Source: Bradyrhizobium sp. CCGB12 (GTDB lineage: Bacteria > Pseudomonadota > Alphaproteobacteria > Rhizobiales > Xanthobacteraceae). Taken from it: a stretch of DNA of 64,000 bases. Shown here piece after piece: positions 42,525 to 51,878 of this stretch. The notes under the pieces are model-generated. The model did no database searches, was not told the origin of the DNA, and saw nothing but the letters and a program-made list of their open reading frames with translations. The stretch is taken from assembly GCF_024199845.1 (NCBI RefSeq), contig NZ_JANADO010000001.1, positions 3,720,001 through 3,784,000 on the forward strand, written 5' to 3'. Made by a program: the position numbers and the translations under genes. Each line of letters opens with the position of its first letter. Positions within the stretch are counted from its first letter, which is position 1.

Positions 42525-43307
42525 ATGATGACGGTGAATCTGATGAATCTGAAACCTTATGCGCGTTTCGCATACGCGCAGGTTCCAGGAGTCGCGCGCG
42601 CGAGATTTGCGCTTATGGACCTGACCGCTGCGTATTTCTCGAAGCCCGAGTACGAAGGCGCAATCTGGCCCGTCAAGCCGGATGGGCTAATCATCGATAT
42701 CGGGGCAAATCGGGGGCAAAGCGTTTCCGCATTCAGGAGATACAGACCTCAATCGGAAATTGCCGCCTTCGAACCCCAACCCGGATCAGCCGAGCGGCTC
42801 AAAGCCCGTTTCAGACGAGATCCATCGGTTTCGGTCTTCGGATGCGCGCTGGGGGCCACCCCCGGCAGCATCACCTTCTTCGTTCCGTCCTATGGTCATT
42901 GGGGGTGCGATGGAATGGCGGCGACAAGCCGCGAAGCAGCGACGGACTGGCTGAGCGACCCTGGCCGCATGTACCGCTTCGACAATGCCAAATTGGTCGT
43001 GAAGGAGCATCATGTGGAATGCCGCACCCTCGACTCCTTCGCCATGTCTCCCTCTCTGATCAAGGTACACGCTCAGGGTTGCGAGTTGGAGATATTGCAG
43101 GGTTCGCAACATACGATGAGGCAGCACAGTCCCGCATTGATGTGCGCTTTCGCGTCCCACCAAATTTCGCATTTTGTTTCGGATTTCGGCTATCGACCGT
43201 ACACCTTCGACAGGGGACGATTCGTGCCGGGATTGGCGCAGCGCCCGGTTACATTCACATGGTACTTGACCGATCATCACTTACGTCTTGCACCCGCCGC
43301 CCCTTAA
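42525..43307 (+). CDS. FkbM-family methyltransferase with altered signature
   Basis: The 260-residue protein starts at ATG with GGAGA upstream. The SAM motif IIDIGANRGQSVSAFRRYRP is canonical. The second FkbM signature reads LIKVHAQGCELEILQGSQ, whereas family members usually have IKIDVEGxE; the usual Asp and Glu are replaced by His and Gln. The protein may therefore have changed activity or act as a non-catalytic partner. It is convergent to a GT2 gene and likely modifies the same glycan as its neighbours. Confidence 0.82.
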   Translation: MMTVNLMNLKPYARFAYAQVPGVARARFALMDLTAAYFSKPEYEGAIWPVKPDGLIIDIGANRGQSVSAFRRYRPQSEIAAFEPQPGSAERLKARFRRDPSVSVFGCALGATPGSITFFVPSYGHWGCDGMAATSREAATDWLSDPGRMYRFDNAKLVVKEHHVECRTLDSFAMSPSLIKVHAQGCELEILQGSQHTMRQHSPALMCAFASHQISHFVSDFGYRPYTFDRGRFVPGLAQRPVTFTWYLTDHHLRLAPAAP

Positions 43308-43375
43308 CCAGTGCCATATCGGCGGGCGGTCTCCGGAAGACGACGGTCTGATCACAACCTTATTTCCGGCCGCTC

Positions 43376-44356
43376 TCAAGCATGCCGACGATCACTGGAC
43401 AACAGCATCTTCTTCAAGCCGGCATTGAGACTTAGAGGCATGAGAGCCAGGGCGCTTCTCATGATGAGAGGGAGGTGTCCCGTTTCGGCAAATCCCCGAG
43501 CGTAGGTGGAGATGGACTTGAGCCGCCTGCCCGAATGAAGATAAATCCATCCCAGTTCCTTGTGGTGACGGGAGATCGCACGATTTGCCGCCTGTCGCGC
43601 TTCATGATCACCTCGGAGAGCCTTCTTTTCGCCGACGACCATCTGCAACAACGAGGACTTATCCTGTTCCTGGAATCTCGAAAGCGTCGAATCATCAAGG
43701 ACCCGCATCGTCGCAAGCTTGCGATTGACGTACCCGAATCCATAATGCTTCGAGATTCTGAGATACAATTCCCAATCCTCTCCTGAGCGCCACGATTCCT
43801 TGTAGCCCCCCAAGGTCGCGAGAACGTCGCGCCGGATCAGCATTGCAGTCGGCTTTATCGGAATTTCCTCGAGCAAACAGACGTACATTTCGCGACTTGT
43901 GAAGACAAAAACGTCGGAATTTGGCTGCGCATGCGACGCAAGCAAGCTAGGAAATGCGCGCATGCTTGATACGATCGATGAGACGGCCTTCCCGCGAACG
44001 ACTTCAACATCACAGAAGGCTGCGCCGAGCTGAGGATAGCGATCCAAGACATCGACAAGGCTGCCAAGCATCTCCGGCTTCCAGAAGTCGTCTGAATCCA
44101 AATGGGCAATCACATCGCCCGTGGCAGCCTCTATGCCCGTGTTGCCTGCCGCGCTGACCCCGCGGTTCTGCGCATGCCTGACATAGCGGATCTTCTCGCT
44201 TCCAAATCGTCTCACGACGTCGGCCGTGCCGTCCGAAGATCCATCGTCAACGACGATGAGTTCGAAGTCACCATGCGTCTGCCTCAGGGCGCTCTCGATT
44301 GCTTCCCCGATAATATGCGCACGATTGTACGTGCGCATTACGATGGAAACCTTCAT
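43376..44356 (-). CDS. Glycosyltransferase family 2
   Basis: The 326-residue GT-A enzyme starts MKVSIVMRTYNRAHIIGEAI with GGAGA upstream of the ATG. It has the nucleotide-binding DDGSSDGT, the DxD motif HLDSDDFW and the acceptor helix SGEDWELYLRISK. It is inverting and cytosolic. The start overlaps the stop of the polymerase gene by four bases, so it is part of that unit. The C-terminal 90 residues form a basic helical region. Confidence 0.9.
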   Translation of the reverse strand: MKVSIVMRTYNRAHIIGEAIESALRQTHGDFELIVVDDGSSDGTADVVRRFGSEKIRYVRHAQNRGVSAAGNTGIEAATGDVIAHLDSDDFWKPEMLGSLVDVLDRYPQLGAAFCDVEVVRGKAVSSIVSSMRAFPSLLASHAQPNSDVFVFTSREMYVCLLEEIPIKPTAMLIRRDVLATLGGYKESWRSGEDWELYLRISKHYGFGYVNRKLATMRVLDDSTLSRFQEQDKSSLLQMVVGEKKALRGDHEARQAANRAISRHHKELGWIYLHSGRRLKSISTYARGFAETGHLPLIMRSALALMPLSLNAGLKKMLLSSDRRHA

Positions 44357-45840
44357 GGCTTCTCCATTCGGACGGGCACACTATGCCAACGGCTCCTCCG
44401 TCCCACGTGGGCGTTGCGCGCGCCCAGAACATCGAAACCAAAGGCTTCTGAGAGCGCGATCGGCTCTGCTTCCGCCGCCCGTGCGGCCCTATCCCGCATG
44501 ATCGCGGTTTCGGCGAGGTTTGCCCGCATTCCGGCAAAGACGGCAAGAAGGATCCAGCAAGTGCCCCAGAAGTGCACAATGAACCCCAGAACAACGGCGG
44601 TCGTCGTAAGCAGTCCGAGCGCTACTGATAGCCGCCTTTCCTCAAGGGAAAGATGCGGCGATCTATCGATCGGGCCAAGCCAGAATGCGCTCACGATTGT
44701 CAAGAGAACCAAGAGGCTTCCAGGAATCCCGTACATCAGCGCGGCACTGAGCCAGAAGCTGTCCAGGCTCGCGCTGACGAGCCCGCCATGTGACTGCCAG
44801 TTCCAGTCGCCGTTCAAACCAATTCCGAATAGCGGCGAACCAAGCACCACCGGAACGGCCGTGTCCCAGATCGCCTGGCGATACCAGCCTGACTCCGCAC
44901 TTACTCCGCTAAGTCGCACAAGCGTTGCGATAGGACTTCCAGAGAAGGAGAAGATGGCAACGAGCGCGACGGTCACAAACGATCCGACAACTTTCCATCT
45001 CGCAGTGAACCCGGGCGTTGCACCGTAAAAAACCGCCAAACCTACTCCGATCACGTAGCCCAGCAGCGGACTCCGCGCCTGCGAAAACAAAATGCCGACA
45101 AGTGCGATGCCTGCGACGCTCCAGCCGAATAGCCCGGACCTGAACACGCTGAAAGCCAGGACCCCAAACCAGACGCAAACGGCGCCGAACAGGATTGAAT
45201 GCTCCAGTGGCCCCATGGCGCGAATGACCCCGTCTCTAAACAACGACTCGGCTCTCGACGCCAATGCGCTCTCATAGCTGGGCTTCGTATAGCCGGTGAT
45301 GCTCTTGACGAACTCATAGGTGAACAGCTTGTCATACAGGGGATCGATAAGCGCGATACAAACGACGACGATCATCAGCTTGCAGGAGAAGCGCAGCACA
45401 CGCACGGCACTATCGGGCGAGCCAAGAAGGAAGCGAAAAGTTAGATAAGCTCCCACGAACTCAATGACCTCGATACCAGCTCCCTTGAGGCCTGCGAGGC
45501 CATCGGTGATGGTGGCAGCCAGCATCATCCAAGCGCCTGCGGCCGGAGCCAGAATATCGGATGGAATACAGACGGACTCCCGCGCGCTCATGCGCTGGGA
45601 CAAGCGTGACAGTGCCACGATGCTGGAAAATAGAATCATGACCCGAGCGGCGGAGAGACGAAAATCACCGACGAAGAACGAAAGGCCCTCGGGCAGAAAA
45701 ATTGTTACCAATAAGAGCTTTAGGTAAAGTTCGTCCCCTGATAGCGAGCCGCCCGCGGCACGCCCGGCCTGACGTGGCCGGCGATCCTGCAGATGGCCAA
45801 ATTGAAAATCCGAACTGAGTTCCACGCTTTTCCGGGCCAA
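44353..45840 (-). CDS. O-antigen/exopolysaccharide polymerase or ligase, Wzy/WaaL-like membrane protein
   Basis: The protein of about 495 residues has 10-12 hydrophobic helices, with a large periplasmic loop of about 60 residues before GWYRQAIWDTAVPVVLGSPL then FGIGLNGDW. That segment carries the R-x6-x-GxG pattern of Wzy_C/O-antigen ligase proteins. The start is uncertain: TTG at 45840 lies eight bases from a GGAGG, and a TTG at 45855 or GTG at about 45825 are alternatives. It would polymerise repeat units delivered by the flippase encoded at 54689-56164. Confidence 0.82.
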   Translation of the reverse strand: MARKSVELSSDFQFGHLQDRRPRQAGRAAGGSLSGDELYLKLLLVTIFLPEGLSFFVGDFRLSAARVMILFSSIVALSRLSQRMSARESVCIPSDILAPAAGAWMMLAATITDGLAGLKGAGIEVIEFVGAYLTFRFLLGSPDSAVRVLRFSCKLMIVVVCIALIDPLYDKLFTYEFVKSITGYTKPSYESALASRAESLFRDGVIRAMGPLEHSILFGAVCVWFGVLAFSVFRSGLFGWSVAGIALVGILFSQARSPLLGYVIGVGLAVFYGATPGFTARWKVVGSFVTVALVAIFSFSGSPIATLVRLSGVSAESGWYRQAIWDTAVPVVLGSPLFGIGLNGDWNWQSHGGLVSASLDSFWLSAALMYGIPGSLLVLLTIVSAFWLGPIDRSPHLSLEERRLSVALGLLTTTAVVLGFIVHFWGTCWILLAVFAGMRANLAETAIMRDRAARAAEAEPIALSEAFGFDVLGARNAHVGRRSRWHSVPVRMEKP

Positions 45841-45937
45841 CGCGAATACCTCCAATGCCCAAGGCTTCAGAAACTACGCGCAAGTGCGAGGTGCCGCGGC
45901 AATTGGCCCTCGACCCTGCAGGCCGATGATGAGCCCT

Positions 45938-46960
45938 TCATTTCTTAGCCTCCAAAGAAATCGTCGGGAAGGCGCGACGCAGACGCCTCGCAGCTCTGGG
46001 AGGCATCAGAGCGTAAACCAGCGCCTTGTAATAGTGTGGGTCTGCCGGGTGCAGGCAGGCACACTGCCAGCCCGTCTTCAGCGCCAGCAAACGGCGGTTT
46101 TCTCGACAGAGATCCAGTACGCTCGTCATGAAGTGAGCGGCGATATTGTTGTCCAGCAAACTGTGGCGGGACAGCTTGTTGGCGCTCTTGCTATCTTCGG
46201 ATATCTGCTCAAACCGTAGACCTCGTCGATCGCAAGCTCGCCTGAATGCCTCGGTCGCAAACTGCTGGCGCCAGGCTGGCGCACGTCTCGTCAAAGAATT
46301 TGGAAGTATCCGGTAGGCGTAGAGGCACTCGCCCAAGACGACCATCGGATACGACTCCCCGATTCTCAATATGTAGTCGAATGTCTCACAGACCTTCAAT
46401 GAAGGCTCATACCGCATATGACCGACCATCGACGTTCGAAACATGCCCGTGGGATCGTGCGCGGGCATGCGAAACGCGTTGATTTCGACACGACAGACAT
46501 CCTCGCTCTTCAGCGCAAACACCGGAGCCATGAATGTCCCGTTAATGATAAGCTCGTTACCACAGAACACCGCGGCCAGATGCGGCTTGCTGACGAGTGC
46601 TCGGGCCTGCTTCTCTATACGCATCGGATGACTGATGTCATCGCCGTCCTGGATTGCGTAGAATTCACCACGGATATGATCCAGCGCCCGATTGAAGGCT
46701 ACAGGCTTCGTGGCGTTCTCTTGATGGATGACGCGTACGCGCTCATCAGCCAACAGATCTTGAACTGACTCGAAGCAGCCATCCGTGCTGCCATCATCGA
46801 TGATCAGTATGTCCAGATTCCGATATGTCTGGTTAACGATGCTCAAGAGCGATGGCCGAAGATATTCCCCGGCGTTGTAGACAGACATCAGAACCGTGAC
46901 GAGAGGTTCTTGAGGCGCGTCACTCCTTACAGCGTCACGATTGTCTGGGAGTACTGCCAT
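45938..46960 (-). CDS. Glycosyltransferase family 2
   Basis: The 340-residue GT-A enzyme has VTVLMSVYNAGEYLRPSLLS, IDDGSTDG and the DxD-like IQDGDDISHPMRI. The C-terminal part contains FDYILRIGESYPMVVLGE, seen in GT2 members that act on lipid-linked glycans. It is separated from the polymerase gene by about 100 bases and from the GT8 gene by 42 bases, all on the minus strand. Confidence 0.88.
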   Translation of the reverse strand: MAVLPDNRDAVRSDAPQEPLVTVLMSVYNAGEYLRPSLLSIVNQTYRNLDILIIDDGSTDGCFESVQDLLADERVRVIHQENATKPVAFNRALDHIRGEFYAIQDGDDISHPMRIEKQARALVSKPHLAAVFCGNELIINGTFMAPVFALKSEDVCRVEINAFRMPAHDPTGMFRTSMVGHMRYEPSLKVCETFDYILRIGESYPMVVLGECLYAYRILPNSLTRRAPAWRQQFATEAFRRACDRRGLRFEQISEDSKSANKLSRHSLLDNNIAAHFMTSVLDLCRENRRLLALKTGWQCACLHPADPHYYKALVYALMPPRAARRLRRAFPTISLEAKK

Positions 46961-47002
46961 TAGCCAACCTCATGATCGACAAATCAACAAAGAACTGTTC
47001 AG

Positions 47003-47947
47003 CTATTTGAAGCTACTTGGACCAACCTGACGATCGACCATATCGCGTGAGAGAACTGGTTCGCCTCGTCTTGTCTCCTGGAAGGCCCTTATCCGGGACC
47101 AACCGACTCGCAGGGCGTCTTCCATCTTGTTCATGGAGCTGCGCGGGAATCGCGTGCGGCTTCGAAAGGAGTCGTACAACGCGGCGTTCGCATTTGAAGC
47201 CTCAGCTTTCCAAGGCTTCTTCCAGGTTGTGAAATGCACGATGCTGGGTTTGTGGTCGCCTGTTAACTCGGAGACGTCGAGTTTTTCGTTGTAAGCTAAA
47301 TAGTTCCATCGCGAGTCGAGTCTTTTCCAAAGACCATCGCACGCAACATTCAGTGCGTCTTGATCCGAGAAGGGCGATTCAGGACAACGCTTGAGATATT
47401 CCAGCGCGGCTTCGGAGATCTTCGCCTTTCGCCATTGGCGAAGATCTATCAGAAGTACTCCGCCGTTAAAGTAATCTCGCACCCGCGGGACCGGTAGCCG
47501 AATTGTTTGATTTTTCAGCTCAGAATCTAGACCGTCCAAGACCGCTCCAAGAACTTTACCCTCAAGATCTATTGCCAGCAGCGCCCGTAGGTCGTCGAGC
47601 ACGAGGAGATCGGAGTCTAGGTACAATACCCTGGAGACCGTATCCGGGAAGATGCGCGGGATGAGGAGCCGGGCATAGGTGGCTCTTGAAATGTAGCTAA
47701 GTGTCGAGAAATCCCGGAACGCCTCCAAGTCCACTTCGATCCAGCGGATCGACGCGGAGCCAGGCGGAAGGGAATCGAATATCCTTCCTCGAACGCGCTC
47801 GGAAAGACCGTCGACGAGCACATGAAACTCGAACGGTTCGCTGCTTTTGCGTGCTTCCACAATCGATCGGAGGGTCGTCGCAAGTGGCATGGCATACCGC
47901 CTGTCACAAGCGAGCACGATTGGACATCGCATCTGTTCCAGTTTCAT
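47003..47947 (-). CDS. Glycosyltransferase family 8
   Basis: The 314-residue protein has the GT8 hallmarks: IVLACDRRYAMPLATTLRSI at the N-terminus, the DxD motif VLYLDSDLLVLDDL, the NGGVLLIDLRQWR segment and the closing HFTTWKKPW. GT8 enzymes are retaining galactosyl- or glucosyltransferases using UDP-sugars. The gene is the probable first member of the minus-strand unit that runs to 43376. Confidence 0.9.
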   Translation of the reverse strand: MKLEQMRCPIVLACDRRYAMPLATTLRSIVEARKSSEPFEFHVLVDGLSERVRGRIFDSLPPGSASIRWIEVDLEAFRDFSTLSYISRATYARLLIPRIFPDTVSRVLYLDSDLLVLDDLRALLAIDLEGKVLGAVLDGLDSELKNQTIRLPVPRVRDYFNGGVLLIDLRQWRKAKISEAALEYLKRCPESPFSDQDALNVACDGLWKRLDSRWNYLAYNEKLDVSELTGDHKPSIVHFTTWKKPWKAEASNANAALYDSFRSRTRFPRSSMNKMEDALRVGWSRIRAFQETRRGEPVLSRDMVDRQVGPSSFK

Positions 47948-48438
47948 CCAATGACCTACGTGGCTTCCGACCAGGAATGACTGCTATCGACCGCAATACC
48001 GGGAAATTTTTTCAATGCTCATGGTATGATCATTTGCCGCGCTCCGAGCCACCGCTGGTCTCGCACCCGATGTTGAGCTTGAGCGCCAGCTGACTTGGCT
48101 CACTCCAAGCCCCCCGGACGCCGCAATACTTCGATAATTAAATCCAACCAATCCACTTCCGTTAATATTCAAAAATCGCACTTTAATTAGCATTAAGTCA
48201 GAATAAATGAAAGCCTTGTTTTTTGGGCCCATTTTTGTTTTAATTTGCGAAGGTAACTAATGCCGACCTGCTTAAGCGCTGACGTAAAGCCGGTGCGATC
48301 AACCGAATGAACCGCCTGAGCCCGGGATGCAAGCTCATCAAGAGAATAGAGTTAGAGCCCCTTCGTGGCCGTTCGTCCGAATGCAAGTCGGGTCCGCCCC
48401 AAGGATCGCTGCACCGCTTCAAGGGTACTGAGCTTGAC
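47948..48438. promoter_or_regulatory. Divergent intergenic region with AT-rich tract
   Basis: Between the GT8 and acyltransferase starts, 48131-48250 is rich in TTAAT/ATTAA elements (GATAATTAAATC, GTTAATATTC, CTTTAATTAGCATTAAG, TTTTAATTTGC). An open frame upstream of the acyltransferase ATG is not considered coding. Confidence 0.5.
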
Positions 48439-49536
48439 ATGGACCGCGAATCTAAATTCGAGGCGCGTAACAGAAATAACTTCAATATCTTGCGAGTAAT
48501 CGCAGCAAGCTTGGTCGTCCTGTCTCACGGATACGAGCTTCCTACGGGCGCGGTACAGCACGATTGGGCGTTTTACTTCACCGGCCGGGCGCTGAGTTGG
48601 TATGCGGTGAACCTCTTTTTCGTCATTTCCGGCTATCTGATCTTCGCGAGCTGGGAGCGAAATCCTTCCCCACTATCATTCTTCTGGGCTCGCTTCCTCC
48701 GGATCGTTCCGGGCCTATTCGTGATGTTGGTCACCACTGTATTGGTGTTGGGAGCCAGTTTTTCCACATTGCCCTTTTTTCAGTACATCGTTGACTATCG
48801 AACGCTCCAGTATCTGTTGGGATGCCTCAGTGTTATCGCCGTAAGATACGAACTACCTGGTGTGTTTGTCGACAACCCCAATGAAGCCGTAAACGGGTCT
48901 CTTTGGACGCTTCGCTATGAGGTCTTCTGCTACGTGTGCGTCGCCGCCATCGGCATGACTGGCCTCCTTAAGGTACCAGGCAGACGAATGAGGTTCCTGG
49001 TTGCCGGCATTCTGGCGAGCTCGCTAGCGCTCATTTTCCTCGATATTCGCGGCGTCCATCCGTCAGAAGGCAAGCTGGCGATGGCCTATGAACTCGCCCG
49101 TTTAACCATGTGCTTCCAACTGGGCGGGCTTTACAGCGATCTTCGACACAGACTGCCGCTCAAGTTCGTCGTAGTTGTTGGGTTGCTCGCGGTGATGATA
49201 GCGAGCGTTGGAACGCCCCTTTTTGCTCCCGTCGCAAGCATTACAATTGCATATGCGGCGATGTGGCTCGCGTTTGTTCCCGATGGAGAATGGATCGCGT
49301 GGACCAGATCTGCTCCGGATTATTCGTATGGCATCTATATTTACGCTTTTCCCATACAACAAGCGCTGATCGCGGCAATGCCTACCATTTCACCGTTTAG
49401 CACTTTCGCGCTTGGATTTTGCCTGACCGTTGTCCCTGCGGCGTTGTCCTGGCATTTCGTTGAAAGGCCGGCGATCACTCACAAGCAACTTCGTTCGTTG
49501 CAGGCACGGACCAAGCCAACACCAATCGCAGGATGA
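48439..49536 (+). CDS. Acyltransferase 3 family membrane protein
   Basis: The 365-residue protein starts at ATG 48439. It has the acyltransferase-3 (OafA/NodX/ExoZ) layout: an N-terminal NNFNILRVIAASLVVLSHGY with the catalytic histidine, followed by about ten helices including YAVNLFFVISGYLIFASWER and a conserved RFLRIVPGLF. It would O-acetylate (or O-acyl modify) the polysaccharide at the inner membrane. It is a single plus-strand gene convergent to the GT2 at 49660. Confidence 0.9.
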   Translation: MDRESKFEARNRNNFNILRVIAASLVVLSHGYELPTGAVQHDWAFYFTGRALSWYAVNLFFVISGYLIFASWERNPSPLSFFWARFLRIVPGLFVMLVTTVLVLGASFSTLPFFQYIVDYRTLQYLLGCLSVIAVRYELPGVFVDNPNEAVNGSLWTLRYEVFCYVCVAAIGMTGLLKVPGRRMRFLVAGILASSLALIFLDIRGVHPSEGKLAMAYELARLTMCFQLGGLYSDLRHRLPLKFVVVVGLLAVMIASVGTPLFAPVASITIAYAAMWLAFVPDGEWIAWTRSAPDYSYGIYIYAFPIQQALIAAMPTISPFSTFALGFCLTVVPAALSWHFVERPAITHKQLRSLQARTKPTPIAG

Positions 49537-49659
49537 TCTGCCGATCCCGCGGAGATTGCCGATCAGGTTGTGCTCGGCGCATGTCCGATTCCATCTCCGG
49601 GCCGAACCGCAGAGAGCATTGCTAACCGGCTTGACTGTCTTGTCAGATCGGCGCGATCC

Positions 49660-50691
49660 TCAGCCGCTATGCCGTTCGGGCGGAAGCGAAATTTTCGATG
49701 TTGCAGGCGACCGCCCTGACAGCATACCCGGCATTCTTCTGATGACGGACAAAGCCCATCGACGGCCGTCCTCGCCCGGGATCTTCAGCACTCGCCAGAG
49801 TGGAGGAAGGTAACGCAGCCTGCGGTCCATAGCCATAGCCTGGCGCATGAGGCGGAGGCCGTCGTTGACGCGGCCCCGGCGCAGCAAGCCGATCCCGTGG
49901 CGGAATACTCGCTCGGCCAACGCGCGACTAGACAGCTTTCTCAAGCCGTGCGAGGCACCAAGACGATCCTCATATTCATTGAAGAAGCTTTCGAACGCGA
50001 GTTGACACTGGCGATAGTCAGACGTCATTTCAGCAAAATACGCGTTGGACATCGCGGTAGAGTGCTTTCGATAGATTGCCTGCACCGCATTAATACGCGC
50101 GACCGAGCCACTTGCCGCGAAACGAAGCCACATCTCCAAATCGCCGGCGTGCGGGAGCGACGGCCGGTAGCCACCAATGGCCTTTTGGACGCGCGTTCGA
50201 GCGATCGCCGTCGGCGTTGGAACGGTGTTCATTGAGGTGGCGCACATTTCGCTCAGGAGGTCACGGCGCGTCCAAGTGTATTTCTGAATTGGCTCGATGA
50301 TCGGAAGCGGAAGATCATCATGCCATGCTACACATTCTCCGTATGTTAGAACGATGTCTGGATTCGCGTCCATGATTTCCACGGCCCGCTCGAGTGCGCC
50401 GCCAACCAGCAGGTCATCCGCGGACAGCAGCAAGCAATAGTCGGCCGCAGTCCATTCAATGCCCTCGTTGTACGTCCGGATGTGACCTCTGTTCTCCGGG
50501 TGCGCGATGACGCTGACGCGGGAATCGGCCTGCGCCAATTCCCTGGCTACCGATAAGGAATCATCAGACGACGCATCGTCGATGATGAGGACTCTCAAGT
50601 CGCGAACCGACTGCTCAAGAACACTGTCTACACATGCTCGCAGGAAGCGCCCATAGTTGTAGCAGGGAACAAAGATATCGATCTTGGCCAT
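49660..50691 (-). CDS. Glycosyltransferase family 2
   Basis: The 343-residue enzyme begins IDIFVPCYNYGRFLRACVDS and has IDDASSDDS, the DxD-like LLSADDLLVGG and the acceptor segment HAGDLEMWLRFAA. It lies 23 bases downstream of the DegT aminotransferase gene on the same strand, so it is likely the transferase for the amino sugar made by the genes before it; this is inference. Confidence 0.88.
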   Translation of the reverse strand: MAKIDIFVPCYNYGRFLRACVDSVLEQSVRDLRVLIIDDASSDDSLSVARELAQADSRVSVIAHPENRGHIRTYNEGIEWTAADYCLLLSADDLLVGGALERAVEIMDANPDIVLTYGECVAWHDDLPLPIIEPIQKYTWTRRDLLSEMCATSMNTVPTPTAIARTRVQKAIGGYRPSLPHAGDLEMWLRFAASGSVARINAVQAIYRKHSTAMSNAYFAEMTSDYRQCQLAFESFFNEYEDRLGASHGLRKLSSRALAERVFRHGIGLLRRGRVNDGLRLMRQAMAMDRRLRYLPPLWRVLKIPGEDGRRWALSVIRRMPGMLSGRSPATSKISLPPERHSG

Positions 50692-50714
50692 CTGGTCTGA
50701 TTCAGTTCATCAAA

Positions 50715-51878
50715 TCAAATCGCGATCACCGACTGCACTCGAGGACGAAGCTCTTCCATTAAAGCATTCGCGACCCGCGCTTGATCGTCCTCGCTCATCT
50801 GCGCGTAAATTGGCAGAAGGATCGAACGATCCTGTGAGAGTTCTGAGTGGCGAAGGTCATGGCGCCGCGCCGCCGTCGCGTAAGGCGGTTCGCGATGCGA
50901 ACACATGATGCCGCGACGCGTCGCGATCCCCTGGTCAAGCAAATTCTGCATGACCGAGCGCTGATCGAGACGGTTGGGGAGGCGAACGCAATAGCTTTGC
51001 CAGTTGGATCTGGCCCATTTGGGCTCAGCCGGCAGCCTCAAACCTTCAAGGTTGCCAAGCAGTTCGGTATATCTGGCCGCGACAGCGCGGCGGCGTGCCA
51101 CCAGTTCCGGCAGCCGCTGCAGCTGTTTACGCCCGATCGCGGCCTGCATGTCGGTCATCCGGTAGTTGTAACCGGAAACAAGGTACTCTTCGAAGATCAC
51201 CTGGGAAGAGCCATGCCGCACCGTGTCGGGAACGCTCATCCCGTGCTGGCGCAGGAGCCTGAACTTGCTGTCAAGCTCGGCATCCGCAGTGGTCAGCATC
51301 CCGCCCTCGCCGGTCGTGATCACCTTGCGGGGATGAAAAGAAAAACAGGCGATCCGTCCGTGCGGCTTGCCGATCCGCTCCCAGTTCTCCTTGATCTGGA
51401 TCTCGCTGCCGGCAGCGCAGGCCGCGTCCTCGATCAGGGTGACGCCATGCCGATCCGCCAAAGCGGTCAGGGCTTCCAGATCGCAGGGCATTCCCATCTG
51501 GTGAACCGCGATGATCGCGCGGGTGCGCGGAGTAATCGCATCCGCTAGCCGGCCCGGGTCTATGTTGTAGGTCTCCGGATCGACGTCTACAAAGATCGGA
51601 ATGGCACCCTGATTTCGGACTGAATTGGCCGTTGCTATGAACGAATGGCTTGCTGTGATGACCTCGTCGCCTGGTCCGATGTCCAGAGCCGCCAGAGCAA
51701 GCTGCAGGGCCGTCGTACAGTTGGACACAGCGCATGCAAAAGGCGCACCGACGAAAGCGGCAAATTCACGCTCAAAGGCGGCCACTTGCGGGCCCTGTGA
51801 CACCCAGCCGGAGAGGACGGCTGCTCGCGCCGCCTCGGCCTCTTCCTCGGCAAGGAGTGGCATTGCGATCGGTATCAT
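50715..51878 (-). CDS. DegT/DnrJ/EryC1/StrS-family PLP aminotransferase (second amino-sugar enzyme)
   Basis: The 387-residue PLP enzyme has the family aspartate in TLIEDAACAAGSEI and the Schiff-base lysine in CFSFHPRKVITTGEGGML. The start ATG overlaps the stop of the epimerase/dehydratase-like gene (ATGA). It transaminates a keto-sugar nucleotide, giving a 3- or 4-amino sugar. It differs from the other DegT protein at 52873-54048, so two distinct amino sugars are likely made by this locus. The keto-sugar source is presumably the adjacent SDR-type enzyme. Confidence 0.9.
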   Translation of the reverse strand: MIPIAMPLLAEEEAEAARAAVLSGWVSQGPQVAAFEREFAAFVGAPFACAVSNCTTALQLALAALDIGPGDEVITASHSFIATANSVRNQGAIPIFVDVDPETYNIDPGRLADAITPRTRAIIAVHQMGMPCDLEALTALADRHGVTLIEDAACAAGSEIQIKENWERIGKPHGRIACFSFHPRKVITTGEGGMLTTADAELDSKFRLLRQHGMSVPDTVRHGSSQVIFEEYLVSGYNYRMTDMQAAIGRKQLQRLPELVARRRAVAARYTELLGNLEGLRLPAEPKWARSNWQSYCVRLPNRLDQRSVMQNLLDQGIATRRGIMCSHREPPYATAARRHDLRHSELSQDRSILLPIYAQMSEDDQARVANALMEELRPRVQSVIAI

